From Methanosarcina sp. Ant1 (GTDB taxonomy: Archaea; Halobacteriota; Methanosarcinia; Methanosarcinales; Methanosarcinaceae), in assembly GCA_001714685.2 (NCBI GenBank), contig MDTP02000006.1:1-54414 (forward strand): 54,414 bases of DNA, written 5' to 3'. The translations under genes and the position numbers were made by a program. Numbering within the stretch: position 1 is the first letter of the stretch; each line of letters begins with the position of its first letter. Of the stretch, positions 45,061-53,414 are shown piece after piece. The notes beneath the pieces were generated by a model. That model made no database searches, had not been told where the DNA came from, and saw only the letters and a list, made by a program, of their open reading frames with translations.

Positions 45061-45270
45061 ATGAAAATAAGTGCACGCAATGTTCTGAAAGGCAAAGTCA
45101 AAAGAATAGTCCATGGAGCTGTCAACTCAGAAGTGATAGTCGAACTTCCGGGTGGCGTGGAAATTACTTCAATTATCACGAAAAATTCGGCCGAAAATCT
45201 GGATTTGAAAGAAGGGCATGAGGTATATGCAGTAATTAAAGCCACAAGCGTAATGCTAGCGTCTGATTGA
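45061..45270 (+). CDS. Molybdenum-pterin/molybdate-binding protein (molbindin, Mop)
   Basis: 69 residues forming one complete TOBE/Mop domain (MKISARNVLKGKVKRIVHGA, then VNSEVIVELPGGVEITSIIT, AVIKATSVMLASD). Molbindins assemble into hexamers that bind molybdate or tungstate and buffer it for cofactor synthesis. Formylmethanofuran dehydrogenase and other methanogen enzymes need these metals. The gene stands alone here. Confidence 0.9.
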   Translation: MKISARNVLKGKVKRIVHGAVNSEVIVELPGGVEITSIITKNSAENLDLKEGHEVYAVIKATSVMLASD

Positions 45271-45453
45271 CCGGTCTGATTTTGGCGCTGTACAATAGAA
45301 CGCTCTTACTACAACAATTTTTACTGCCTTAAAGCAGGTTGTTGATCCTTTAATGCTTGAAAAACGATTTGCCAACGCGAATTCATAACGAAGCAAATCT
45401 CTAAGAAAGCAGATTATCCTGAAAGTCACATCTCTAATAGAGGAGGAGTTATT

Positions 45454-45594
45454 TTGCAAAAGGAATACACAGAACCGTCTTTTCAGCCTGAGCCAATACC
45501 TGATCCGGAGCCGCACCCGACTCCTTCGCCTGAACCGATACCTTACCCGGAGCCAGACACTGAGCCTGAACACAAATCAAAGAAAACAAAGTAA
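45454..45594 (+). CDS. Pro/Glu-rich 46-residue small protein
   Basis: TTG start preceded by a very strong AGAGGAGGAG. The product begins MQKEYTEPSFQPEPIPDPEP, continues in Pro-Glu and Pro-Asp repeats and ends with a basic HKSKKTK. It has no hydrophobic segment. The repeated x-P-E-P pattern suggests an extended acidic rod. It lies 23 bases before the TIR gene on the same strand. No family was recognised. Confidence 0.55.
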   Translation: MQKEYTEPSFQPEPIPDPEPHPTPSPEPIPYPEPDTEPEHKSKKTK

Positions 45595-45617
45595 CTGCAG
45601 GCAAATATACAATAAGT

Positions 45618-46178
45618 ATGATCACAAAAATTTACATAGCTCATTGCGAGCAGGATGAACCACTTGCCCAGGAACTTACCCTTGCACTCTGGGCCGTGGA
45701 ACTTGAGAGTTTTTCCGCCCTGTACAGGAAAGCTCTAATCCTTTCCCTGGCCGATAGGATACGTTTTGGCATCCGCCAGTCAGACTGCGTTATCCCAATC
45801 CTCACAGAGGAAGGTGCAAAGTCTCCGGAAGTAAACCAGGAAATCGGCCTGGCAATCGGAGCCGACCAGTTTATAATTCCGCTTGTAGAGACAGGAGTGA
45901 AACTGCCTATCCTGATACGTCACCTCCAGCCCATCTGCTTTTCTCATGATACTTATGGGGGTGCTCTGGGAAAACTGATACAGAATATAAGGCAGCTCAC
46001 CAGGCTTGACTGGCTGAAGATAAAATGCCCATACTGTGGAGAGGAAATGACCCAGTATATCTCGCCTGAGGAAGAGGTAGAAAGAGCTATCATTGCAGGA
46101 AAGCACCTTGAGACAAGATGCAGCTACTGCCAAAAAAATATATCTCTGGATCCTAGAACCTTCAGGCCCATACTGTGA
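45618..46178 (+). CDS. TIR-domain protein with C-terminal zinc ribbon
   Basis: 186 residues. Residues 1-125 look like a TIR domain: KIYIAHCEQDEPLAQELTLA, the RIRFGIRQSDCVIPILTEEG core and PEVNQEIGLAIGA, where Glu75 fits the catalytic Glu of NAD-hydrolysing TIRs. Residues 135-175 form a zinc ribbon (CPYCGEE, then CSYCQKN; Cys137, 140, 168 and 171). Prokaryotic TIRs often act in anti-phage defence, but signalling or scaffold roles are equally possible. It follows the Pro/Glu-rich gene and precedes a 113-residue gene by 23 bases, so the three are probably one operon. Confidence 0.7.
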   Translation: MITKIYIAHCEQDEPLAQELTLALWAVELESFSALYRKALILSLADRIRFGIRQSDCVIPILTEEGAKSPEVNQEIGLAIGADQFIIPLVETGVKLPILIRHLQPICFSHDTYGGALGKLIQNIRQLTRLDWLKIKCPYCGEEMTQYISPEEEVERAIIAGKHLETRCSYCQKNISLDPRTFRPIL

Positions 46179-46201
46179 GCAAATAACGAAGGAAGGAAAT
46201 T

Positions 46202-46543
46202 ATGGAAAAAAGAGTTAAAGATGGACCAGGAGAGCCTATGGTGGCTCAATCCAAAATGGATGAATCTACAGTGAGTGAGCTAGAAGTTAAAGGAATAGAA
46301 GACCTTACCCCAATGGAAAGGAAACACCTGCTCTTGCAACTTGCCCGCGATGGAGTGAAAGATCCTTCTGCAGGCCCATGGGAAATAACTGATATCATTA
46401 GGGGTGAATGGAAAGCTGTTAAAGCTACATTAACTCAGCCAATAGAAATTGGCGTAAAAGACATAGGAAGGGCCGCTATCTTTCAGGTGTCGCTGGATAT
46501 AACAAAATTAGAAAGAGAACTTGAAACAGCGCAAGAGGAGTGA
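46202..46543 (+). CDS. Hypothetical protein in the TIR operon
   Basis: 113 residues, charged and mostly helical at both ends, with a middle region (GPWEITDIIRGEWKAVKATL, then IEIGVKDIGRAAIFQVSLDI) likely to form strands. No family was recognised. AAGGAAGG lies just before the ATG, and the spacing to the TIR gene supports co-expression. Confidence 0.65.
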   Translation: MEKRVKDGPGEPMVAQSKMDESTVSELEVKGIEDLTPMERKHLLLQLARDGVKDPSAGPWEITDIIRGEWKAVKATLTQPIEIGVKDIGRAAIFQVSLDITKLERELETAQEE

Positions 46544-46903
46544 TTCTGGAAGTACGGAAGCTAGCATTAAGAAATAAAAGATACGTTGAAAATGTCAGAT
46601 GAAAACCTCAGAAACAGATAATTTATAGGCCCGTTACCAGTTTATAGAAATAAGATCACTGATAGATTACTGAAGTTATCTGTGAGACTGCATATATGCG
46701 AGACTGCATATCTATAAAAACCATATACTTTAGCTTTGAAGCGACTAATGCAATCATACATATCGATTTACATGTATAGGTTTATAGAAAAAGCAACAAG
46801 AATAACATATTTCTTACGGATGGTATCTTAACCGAATACATATGGAAAGCTATTAAAGAAATACCAGAAAATCAAGTGAAAATGTTTTAGTTCAAGAAAA
46901 ATG
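46544..46903. other. Intergenic region, no gene seen
   Basis: A 36-codon open stretch ending at 46,890 (ending AIKEIPENQVKMF) has no start signal and may be a fragment of an old gene. The direct repeat GAGACTGCATAT occurs twice near 46,684-46,711. Nothing else was found. Confidence 0.35.
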
Positions 46904-46925
46904 CAGGAGGGCTGTTAGCCTCCTG
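46904..46925. terminator. Bidirectional hairpin terminator
   Basis: CAGGAGG and CCTCCTG form a 7-bp stem around GCTGTTAG. ATTTTTG follows on the plus strand and CATTTTTC on the minus strand. The stop codon of the minus-strand gene at 46,915 lies in the loop. Confidence 0.55.
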
Positions 46926-47136
46926 ATTTTTGTGTCAAACAGATTACTGTCGCACTTTCCATAACTTGTCTCACTCCCTGCAACAAAATCTCGAAGGGAG
47001 TTAATGAATTTCTTCCGGCTGATCTTGCTCTTTTGACAGATTCTATCAAATTACCATATCTTGAAAGAAAATCCAGATAACTTAAAATTTCGGAGCCCAG
47101 GCAGGATTTACTTTTATACTCGTCCCCATTTGACAA
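46915..47136 (-). CDS. Hypothetical small protein downstream of DUF2795 gene
   Basis: 73 residues with a TTG start. It is helical-looking (LSYLDFLSRYGNLIESVKRA, then TPFEILLQGVRQVMES). No family was recognised. It is kept because it follows the DUF2795 gene by 21 bases on the same strand and ends exactly in a terminator-type hairpin. The weak ribosome binding site (AAGG) is against it. Confidence 0.4.
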   Translation of the reverse strand: MSNGDEYKSKSCLGSEILSYLDFLSRYGNLIESVKRARSAGRNSLTPFEILLQGVRQVMESATVICLTQKSGG

Positions 47137-47157
47137 TTGATTTGCCTTAGAGCAAAT

Positions 47158-47346
47158 TCATTTACCGCGGAATTCCTTGCTGACATCGGCAGCGTTGGTG
47201 TATTCTTTTTCTGGAAGGCTCTCAAGAACCTGAATTACCTCCTTACTGGCACCATGTTTTTTGGCGTGTTGAATGAGAGCCTTTTTATGTACAGGATAGT
47301 CTATATCTTTTAGAGACTTTTGAACCTCAATAGGACTGGTTTGCAT
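47158..47346 (-). CDS. DUF2795 family small protein
   Basis: 62 residues: SLKDIDYPVHKKALIQHAKK, then HGASKEVIQVLESLPEKEYT and NAADVSKEFRGK. This is the typical DUF2795 helical pattern, in which a short helix pair ends in a conserved L-P-x-x-x-Y-x-x-x-x-[DE]-V. The function is unknown. GAGGGGGA lies before the ATG. A decayed partial copy lies immediately upstream at 47,371-47,445. Confidence 0.75.
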   Translation of the reverse strand: MQTSPIEVQKSLKDIDYPVHKKALIQHAKKHGASKEVIQVLESLPEKEYTNAADVSKEFRGK

Positions 47347-47370
47347 AAATTTCCCCCTCTTATTTTTGCT

Positions 47371-47445
47371 TTATTTGTCTTCTAATTTCTTGCTAACATC
47401 AGCAAGGCGCTATATTCCTTTAGAGTAGACCTTTCAGAAGGTCTG
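47371..47445 (-). pseudogene. Decayed 3' fragment of a second DUF2795 gene
   Basis: The minus strand reads GAA TAT AGC GC, then CTT GCT GAT GTT AGC AAG AAA TTA GAA GAC AAA TAA, paralleling EYTNAADVSKEFRGK of the intact gene but with a one-base loss between the two halves. The preceding CTTCTGAAAGG parallels its SLPEK codons. No start remains. It looks like a tandem duplicate in decay. Confidence 0.5.
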
Positions 47446-48114
47446 GAACATCACTGCTATCTTTTTTTCTTCGGTACTTTTACAAGGTAATCTTTTCTGC
47501 GGGATGAACGTGCCTGCTATAGACTCCTCAATCTGGTTTAAACCCCTCTTTACGAGTTCACATCCCTAGATCAGGTATCTATTGCCTTTCCCATTTTAGT
47601 TGCCCACCCTTCACTTAGTATTATGAAATATATATTATAAAAAAGAATTCAACCGAAACGTTTAGCAGAAGATGATTATTTAGGTCTAGTAACTCTTTAT
47701 TTTTTGTTAGTATTAAGAAGCTGAAGGTACCTCGAAACAAGGGTTTCGAGCTAACTCCGATAGAACCCGTGTCTCAGGTACAACTTGGTTCAGAACAGGA
47801 AAATTAAAGGAAAACTCTACTTACAGAGGCTGCCCAAATAGAAAAAAATACTCCATCAGAAAATAAGTTAACCACATATAAAAAAAACTTTCTTGAAAGC
47901 AACTAAGCTTCAGAGTCCGTAATATAAAAAAATGATGTGTGTCGAGCTTTGATTATGAAATATAAATTTAACGCTTGAACTATCTGAAATTCCATTAATT
48001 GCTCCTGCTGGCCAGACTGCAGGTCTAAATAGGAATTGTACCAGAAAAAGCAGAAAAAACAAACACATGCAATAAGAACTTCAAATCTTAGATAAACCCG
48101 ATGATATAAATTAG
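47446..48114. other. Intergenic region with a small hairpin
   Basis: About 670 bases. A perfect 8-bp stem, CTCGAAAC and GTTTCGAG around AAGG, lies at 47,731-47,750. No gene was seen. Confidence 0.4.
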
Positions 48115-48230
48115 TGGTCGTTGCCGTGAGTTATTGATCAATTCTGAAAAACGAGTATTACCCCTGCATTTGAGGGAAACGCAGAGAGATTCTTGTGCTC
48201 GCTTTTTTCAGTAACTCGGGGGCACGATCA
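48115..48230. repeat. About 116-bp palindromic element, copy G2
   Basis: The ends TGGTCGTTGCCGTGAGTTA and the reverse complement of the right end (TGATCGTGCCCCCGAGTTAC) pair. An inner stem, CTGAAAAACGAG with CTCGCTTTTTTCAG, also forms. It matches copy G1 at 33,932-34,056. It lies just downstream of the phosphodiesterase-like gene and may double as its terminator. Confidence 0.65.
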
Positions 48231-48273
48231 TTATAGAAATACATCATATAAGCCATAATTGGAGTTACGTTTT

Positions 48274-49089
48274 TTAACTACACCCGACAATCAAAGCTAC
48301 AACGTTTTCCCGGTGGTTCTCAATCTCTTCTTTTGTTGCATCTTTTAACCATTTTGCTCCCCCATGGATTGCGTGGTCTCCGCAGATGAAGAAAACTGTG
48401 CCTTTTTCTGCTTTCCGGAAAATCTTACTTAAATTTTCATCCACCGCTTCTGCTGCTTTTTTCAGTTCTTCCCAGTTTTTTGCCCTGTGCGAAAAGCGGT
48501 CAAGAGATCTTAGATGCACGGCCAGGATGTCGGGCCTTTCCTTGAGGGATTGTAAGGCATACTCGGTGATCTTCCGGTCATAGTCCAGAATATCTTCGGA
48601 ATCCGGGACTCCATAAAAACTTTTTAATCTTCCTCTGAAACTCTCTGCGCCTTCTGACTCGATAACTGCTGAAGCTTTCATGCCTGCCCTGCAAGCCCAT
48701 TCCATTATGCTTCTCACTTTTGGGTTTTCAGGATTTTTTGCTGTTTCAGCATAGATGTCCGCTGTTGAGTAAATGTTATGCTCCTCTGGCAAGTACCCTG
48801 TAAAGATTGACGCAATAGCAGGAGATGTTATTGCTGCCGTGGATTTGCATTTAAATACGAGACCTTTCTCGGCAAGCTCGTTCAAATTCTTCAATAATGG
48901 AGAAAAGCTCCTGTAAAGGGAGTATCCTAGACTGTCAACCACTATAATTACCGCTCTTTTGCAACCTCTTTCCTTTGCGTAGTTTTCGACTTCAGGAATT
49001 GGCCTGCCAGAAGGCGGAACCATAGGGATTTTCAACAGTCTTGAAATCGTGGGGGCAATGTCTATCGTGCTGCACTCAAAAATTTTCAT
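48274..49089 (-). CDS. Alkaline phosphatase superfamily phosphodiesterase-like protein
   Basis: 271 residues, intracellular (no signal). The core AVIIVVDSLGYSLYRSF supplies the first metal Asp, KSTAAITSPAIASIFTGYLP the nucleophile Ser/Thr region, VHLRSLDRFSHRAKNW the middle metal ligands (Asp, His) and FFICGDHAIHGG the last Asp-His pair. The layout is that of the type I phosphodiesterase/nucleotide pyrophosphatase group rather than PhoA. The substrate is unknown. Confidence 0.8.
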   Translation of the reverse strand: MKIFECSTIDIAPTISRLLKIPMVPPSGRPIPEVENYAKERGCKRAVIIVVDSLGYSLYRSFSPLLKNLNELAEKGLVFKCKSTAAITSPAIASIFTGYLPEEHNIYSTADIYAETAKNPENPKVRSIMEWACRAGMKASAVIESEGAESFRGRLKSFYGVPDSEDILDYDRKITEYALQSLKERPDILAVHLRSLDRFSHRAKNWEELKKAAEAVDENLSKIFRKAEKGTVFFICGDHAIHGGAKWLKDATKEEIENHRENVVALIVGCS

Positions 49090-49653
49090 ATACTCTCCCT
49101 ATATTATCTGAAAAGCCAGTTTATATGCATTTCCCAGATTGCTTATTTTTTTAATTATACAGGGTTAATTTTGGGCCTTTTGCAGAAATTATTCTGGACT
49201 CTTGAATTATCAGCAGAGCTCTTCAAAAGCGTATGAAAGAGAAGGCTGTTTGTGGAGTTGATTAAATAGAGTAGAACGACTATGATTACCCACTATTATT
49301 TTATATGGTTCCAGCCTGAGAATTTCTTTCCTGCTGATATCCATTGGGTCTTTATTTTATATTTGGTATATAAATAGATTATATCAATTTGTGTAAATTT
49401 ATATACTCTTGATTTCAAAAGAGATACCAGGAAACAATTTATTTTCTTTATATAAGTATATGAGAAGTAAATTAAAAAAGATCCAAGCTTGCCCCATAAA
49501 TCAGAATTTGCTTCTTTGAGCCTTTTGAGACTCAAATTTTTAAGCCTGAAGGAATTGAGACGGTACAAATGCGAATATGAGAAGAGTTAAAGAACGATAC
49601 AATACTTCATATATATGGACTAATAAAATGATATATAAGGGGGTATTAATCAT
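49090..49653. other. Intergenic region, no gene seen
   Basis: About 560 AT-rich bases. A minus-strand open frame at 49,296-49,568 is AT-driven (Leu, Lys, Tyr, Ile) with no ribosome binding site and is not called. Confidence 0.4.
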
Positions 49654-49794
49654 ATGAGCATTTTATCTCTTTTATTGCGCACTAAATGCAAGTATTGTGC
49701 CTCATGTACCCAATTCCAGCAAAAAGGAAAATATTGCGAGGGATTAAATTACCCTAAGTGTGGACTGTTTTTGAAAAGGGAACGAGGAATATAA
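49654..49794 (+). CDS. Cys-rich 46-residue small protein
   Basis: ATG preceded by AAGGGGG eight to nine bases upstream. The product reads MSILSLLLRTKCKYCASCTQ and on, with cysteines at 12, 15, 18, 28 and 36 (CxxCxxC-x9-C-x7-C), and ends KRERGI. The spacing suggests a small zinc- or iron-sulfur-binding protein. No family was recognised. It stands alone between two long empty regions. Confidence 0.6.
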   Translation: MSILSLLLRTKCKYCASCTQFQQKGKYCEGLNYPKCGLFLKRERGI

Positions 49795-50738
49795 CTTATA
49801 TCGTTAAATGCTGAAATTCTAAGTTGTCCTAACTTAATTGTCATGCTACAGCTTAAATATTTTAAGCTATTAGAGTGTGTACCTCATAAAATTTAGTATA
49901 TGTTCTGAAAAATCAGCACAATGATCTTAAAAATTCAAGGTTAATTTTGCCTCTTCTCATCTTGCTTAAAGCCGGGTACATAATAATGCTATCACAGAAA
50001 AAAAGATCATTAATTTCTTATAGCGGCTCAGGAAACGTAAAAAAGTAAATTTCGTCCTTTTTATTTTACCAAATTAAGTATAAGAAACTTAACTTTACAT
50101 TGTCAAGATAAAGTGCAGAAAATAATATCCCCCTGAAGTTCCATTCTTTGGTTTGATTCCCCTATGCTGGGAGTGACTCTACAAACATAATATGTAATAT
50201 CATGGAAGTCAACAGCGATGTCGTTACTATTAGTTTTAAGATCCATCATCCTAAAAATTTCATCATTTATCGGAATGAAGAAAGAATATTTACAATAGAA
50301 TTAGTTTTTATGCAATTAAAAATCGTATAAGGCGAAGGGATTTTTATATTTGGTATTTTTGACTTGAGATCATTACTTGCAGATTCAAGAGAGTTGTAGA
50401 AGATGTTACTGCATGAAGTAAAATGTTAAGAAATTCTTGAAAGCTATAATTTGCTTCATCAGGTAAAGTTATTATATTAACGACGCTAAATAATTCAGAA
50501 GACGCAGCCAACAACTGGCTGTGTCTAATTAGATATGGAATCATTTTTTGGTGTCATAACAAACGACTCCACGATCTTCAATACCTTTTTTATTCATACC
50601 CTCATTTGTAATAAAATGGGTTTTGGAACCAAGTAAATTCGGAACTACTGGAATTGAAGGAAAAGTTATATACTATGTATATATCTGGTCTTCTCAAAAT
50701 GAGCATAGGAGTTAAATAACTAACAGAGATACATATAT
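49795..50738. other. Intergenic region, no gene seen
   Basis: About 940 bases. A minus-strand frame at 50,344-50,544 (66 codons) lacks start signals and is not called. TATA-like sequence near 50,677-50,690 may serve the amidohydrolase gene. Confidence 0.35.
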
Positions 50739-51848
50739 ATGTACATCGCTGAACAGATAATTCCCGGAATAATTATTGCAGGCCCCGAACTGGAACCTAT
50801 TGAGGGGTATATCTGCATAAATAACGGAATAATTACGGAAATTGGTGAGGAACGTACTTGTTCTTCCAACATAATAGCTCCCTGTTTTGTCAATGCCCAC
50901 ACTCACCTTGGAGATTCGGTATTCAAAGACCCTCCTCTGGGGAAAGTTTCCGGCTTCCGGACACAGAAGAATCTCGACTCTCTCGTAAAACCTCCCGATG
51001 GGTTAAAACATAGGATTCTCAAAGAAACGCCATATAAGTCCCTGATAGAATGTATGAGAAAGTCTCTACTTGATATGATCGAAACCGGGACCTGTGCTTT
51101 TGCAGATTTTAGAGAAGGGGGAGTTGTAGGAGTTGCAGCCCTAAATAAAGCTCTGGAAGGGCTCGAACTTTATTCCATGATACTGGGTCGACCCGCAAAG
51201 CCCGAATCGCCCCTCAATGTTGTACTGGCCGAAGTAAGAAGAGTTCTTCTCTATTCCAACGGACTTGGAATGAGCGGAACAAACGACCTTGATCTCGAAC
51301 TACTAAAGGAGATCGTTGCCTGCACACGAGACAGCAAGAAGCTCTTTGCAATTCATGCAGGAGAAAAAGACCGGAACGATATAGAAAATGCACTATCATT
51401 GGAGCCGGATCTGCTGATTCATCTAACGAATGCTACAAAAAAAGATCTTGAAAACGTAGCCGACGCTGAAGTTCCTGTTGTCGTCTGTCCCAGGTCTAAC
51501 TTAATTACAGGGGCTGGCATGGCACCTATTGCAGACATGCTGGAAGCTGGAATCAAGGTAGCCGCAGGAACCGACAATGTAATGTTAAATTCTGTAAATA
51601 TGTTTGCTGAAATGGAATTTATCTCGAAGGTTTTTTCTATTGAGGATAGGCAAGTATTTAAAATTTGCACACTTAATGGCTCTTTTGTAATGGGGCCGAA
51701 TTCCACAGGTTCAATAGAAAAGGGGAATAAAGCTAATCTGATGATCCTGAATGGAAATTCCAATAATCTTGCAGGGACAAAGAACCCTGTAAGTGGAATC
51801 ACAAGGCGAGCAAGACCCGATGATATACTATCGGTGCTTCATGCGTAA
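50739..51848 (+). CDS. Amidohydrolase superfamily metal-dependent hydrolase
   Basis: 369 residues. Motifs in order: APCFVNAHTHLGDS (metal-binding HxH), DFREGG, FAIHAGEKD (metal His), LLIHLTNATK (second His) and AAGTDNVMLNS (catalytic Asp). This is the chlorohydrolase/cytosine-deaminase branch; the substrate is unknown. The C-terminal strand (GSIEKGNKANLMILN) is the usual composite beta-sandwich. The next gene follows closely and may be co-transcribed. Confidence 0.85.
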   Translation: MYIAEQIIPGIIIAGPELEPIEGYICINNGIITEIGEERTCSSNIIAPCFVNAHTHLGDSVFKDPPLGKVSGFRTQKNLDSLVKPPDGLKHRILKETPYKSLIECMRKSLLDMIETGTCAFADFREGGVVGVAALNKALEGLELYSMILGRPAKPESPLNVVLAEVRRVLLYSNGLGMSGTNDLDLELLKEIVACTRDSKKLFAIHAGEKDRNDIENALSLEPDLLIHLTNATKKDLENVADAEVPVVVCPRSNLITGAGMAPIADMLEAGIKVAAGTDNVMLNSVNMFAEMEFISKVFSIEDRQVFKICTLNGSFVMGPNSTGSIEKGNKANLMILNGNSNNLAGTKNPVSGITRRARPDDILSVLHA

Positions 51849-51867
51849 AGCAAATGGAGAACAGGAC

Positions 51868-52320
51868 ATGACGAGCGAGTTTTACCGGAATATATTGATT
51901 GCAACAGACGGATCCAAGAATACTCAGAGAGCTATTTCATACGGTATTGAGATCGCAAAACTTAGCGGAGCCACGATTCATGCTCTTTACGTAGTAGATA
52001 CATCTTCGTTTTCCTCAATACCGATGGACGCCGGCTGGGAAGCAATGTATGCAATCCTGAGAGGAGAAGGGGAGAAAGCAGTCTTTGAAGTGAAGGAGTT
52101 CGGAGAGGCCTCAGGAACAGAGGTAAGAGAGGTCATCTTGGAAGGGCATCCAAGTAGTGAGATTATCAATTTCGCAGATAATAATAACATTGACCTGATA
52201 GTAATGGGCACACTCGGTAAAACCGGACTCGATAGGTTTCTAATGGGAAGTGTTGCAGAAAAAGTAATAAGAGGCTCAAAAGTCCCTGTTCTTGTTGTCC
52301 GGGGTGAAGAGCAAAGCTGA
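51868..52320 (+). CDS. Universal stress protein (UspA family), second copy
   Basis: 150 residues from MTSEFYRNILIATDGSKNTQ, chosen because GGAG lies upstream and the N-terminus is normal; an ATG at 51,841 that overlaps the amidohydrolase stop is the alternative. The ATP-binding motif is complete (VMGTLGKTGLDRFLMGSVAE and KVIRGSKVPVLVV). It differs from the copy at 12,421 mainly in the middle. It may be coupled to the amidohydrolase and the CBS protein. Confidence 0.9.
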   Translation: MTSEFYRNILIATDGSKNTQRAISYGIEIAKLSGATIHALYVVDTSSFSSIPMDAGWEAMYAILRGEGEKAVFEVKEFGEASGTEVREVILEGHPSSEIINFADNNNIDLIVMGTLGKTGLDRFLMGSVAEKVIRGSKVPVLVVRGEEQS

Positions 52321-52401
52321 AACTTTCTGTCGACTGGAAGTCTTTTGAGAAAAGAAGTCTGAAAGAAATCCAGAATTCAGAGGATACAAGGTGTAGATTG
52401 C

Positions 52402-53256
52402 ATGCCAAAAAGCATCTTCATTGAAGATATTATGGTAAGGGATGTAGCAAGTGCTACTCTTCCCGGTTCAAGGGACGAGGTTCTTAAAATCCTTAAGAAC
52501 AAACATATATCCGGGGTTCCGGTACTCAAAGATTCCAAAATTGTAGGAATCGTAACCAGGACAAATCTTCTACAAAACCCTGAAGAAGAACAGCTAGCCC
52601 TTCTTATGACACGGAATCCGATAACCATATCCTCTGGGTCGGACCTGCAGACGGCTGCCCGCCTTCTTTTAGAACATGGCATAAGAAGGCTCCCAGTCGT
52701 AGATGAGGGAAAACTCGTAGGACTTGTTACGGTAGCAGATGTTATCGGCACAATTGCTGACATGAATATCGATATTCCGATCAAGGATTATGTAGAAAAG
52801 GAAGTAGTTGCGATCTACAGTGAAACACCTTTGCCTGTTGTTGCCAGGATTATGGAGCTTGCAAGTGTCAAGGCGGTTCCTGTACTTGATGCAAACCTGG
52901 AACTCGTAGGAATAATCTCGGACCGTGACGTTATCTCTGCCAGCATAATCGAGGATAGTGTAGAGATGTCAGATATGTCTGCAGGTCAGGACGACGATGC
53001 CTGGACATGGGAATCAATGAGGGACACAATGAGCATTTACTATAGTGTGTCAAGGATCAAAGTCCCGAACCTGATCGGAAGTGATATTATGATCCGGGAA
53101 CCGATCACAGCCACCTATATTGCATCCGTAAGCGATTGTGCAAGAAAAATGAAGCGCAACAGGATTGACCAGGTTCCAATTATAAATTCAAACCGAAAGC
53201 TTCAGGGGCTTTTGAGAGACCATGATCTGCTGAAGCCTCTGATTGAAATAGAGTAA
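52402..53256 (+). CDS. Four-CBS-domain protein
   Basis: 284 residues made of two Bateman pairs: MVRDVASATLPGSRDEVLKI, TRNPITISSGSDLQTAARLL, KEVVAIYSETPLPVVARIM and MIREPITATYIASVSDCARK mark the four CBS units. CBS pairs usually bind adenine nucleotides and sense energy state. There is no catalytic domain, so it is probably a free-standing sensor. It follows the universal stress protein by about 80 bases; both families can bind ATP, which suggests a shared response. Confidence 0.9.
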   Translation: MPKSIFIEDIMVRDVASATLPGSRDEVLKILKNKHISGVPVLKDSKIVGIVTRTNLLQNPEEEQLALLMTRNPITISSGSDLQTAARLLLEHGIRRLPVVDEGKLVGLVTVADVIGTIADMNIDIPIKDYVEKEVVAIYSETPLPVVARIMELASVKAVPVLDANLELVGIISDRDVISASIIEDSVEMSDMSAGQDDDAWTWESMRDTMSIYYSVSRIKVPNLIGSDIMIREPITATYIASVSDCARKMKRNRIDQVPIINSNRKLQGLLRDHDLLKPLIEIE

Positions 53257-53414
53257 TCCGGATTAAAAGCCCGCCCCAACCAAAAGTCGATTTCTTAATA
53301 TGAAGCGAAGAAAAAAAATTAAAAAGAATTCTGGAGCTTACTCAAAATATTAATTAAGGGAGGCCACTTTTTAAAAAATACCTCCCAAAAATACTTTTTT
53401 TCAGGAGCCAGAAA

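Noticed and set aside
45256-45573. 105-codon Arg-rich minus-strand frame opposite the Pro/Glu-rich gene
   Set aside because: It is the antisense shadow of Pro-Glu codon repeats; the plus strand has the strong ribosome binding site.
49296-49568. 90-codon minus-strand frame
   Set aside because: Composition dominated by Leu, Lys, Tyr and Ile as expected of AT-rich random sequence; no start signals.
50344-50544. 66-codon minus-strand frame
   Set aside because: No ribosome binding site or promoter and no neighbour to support it.
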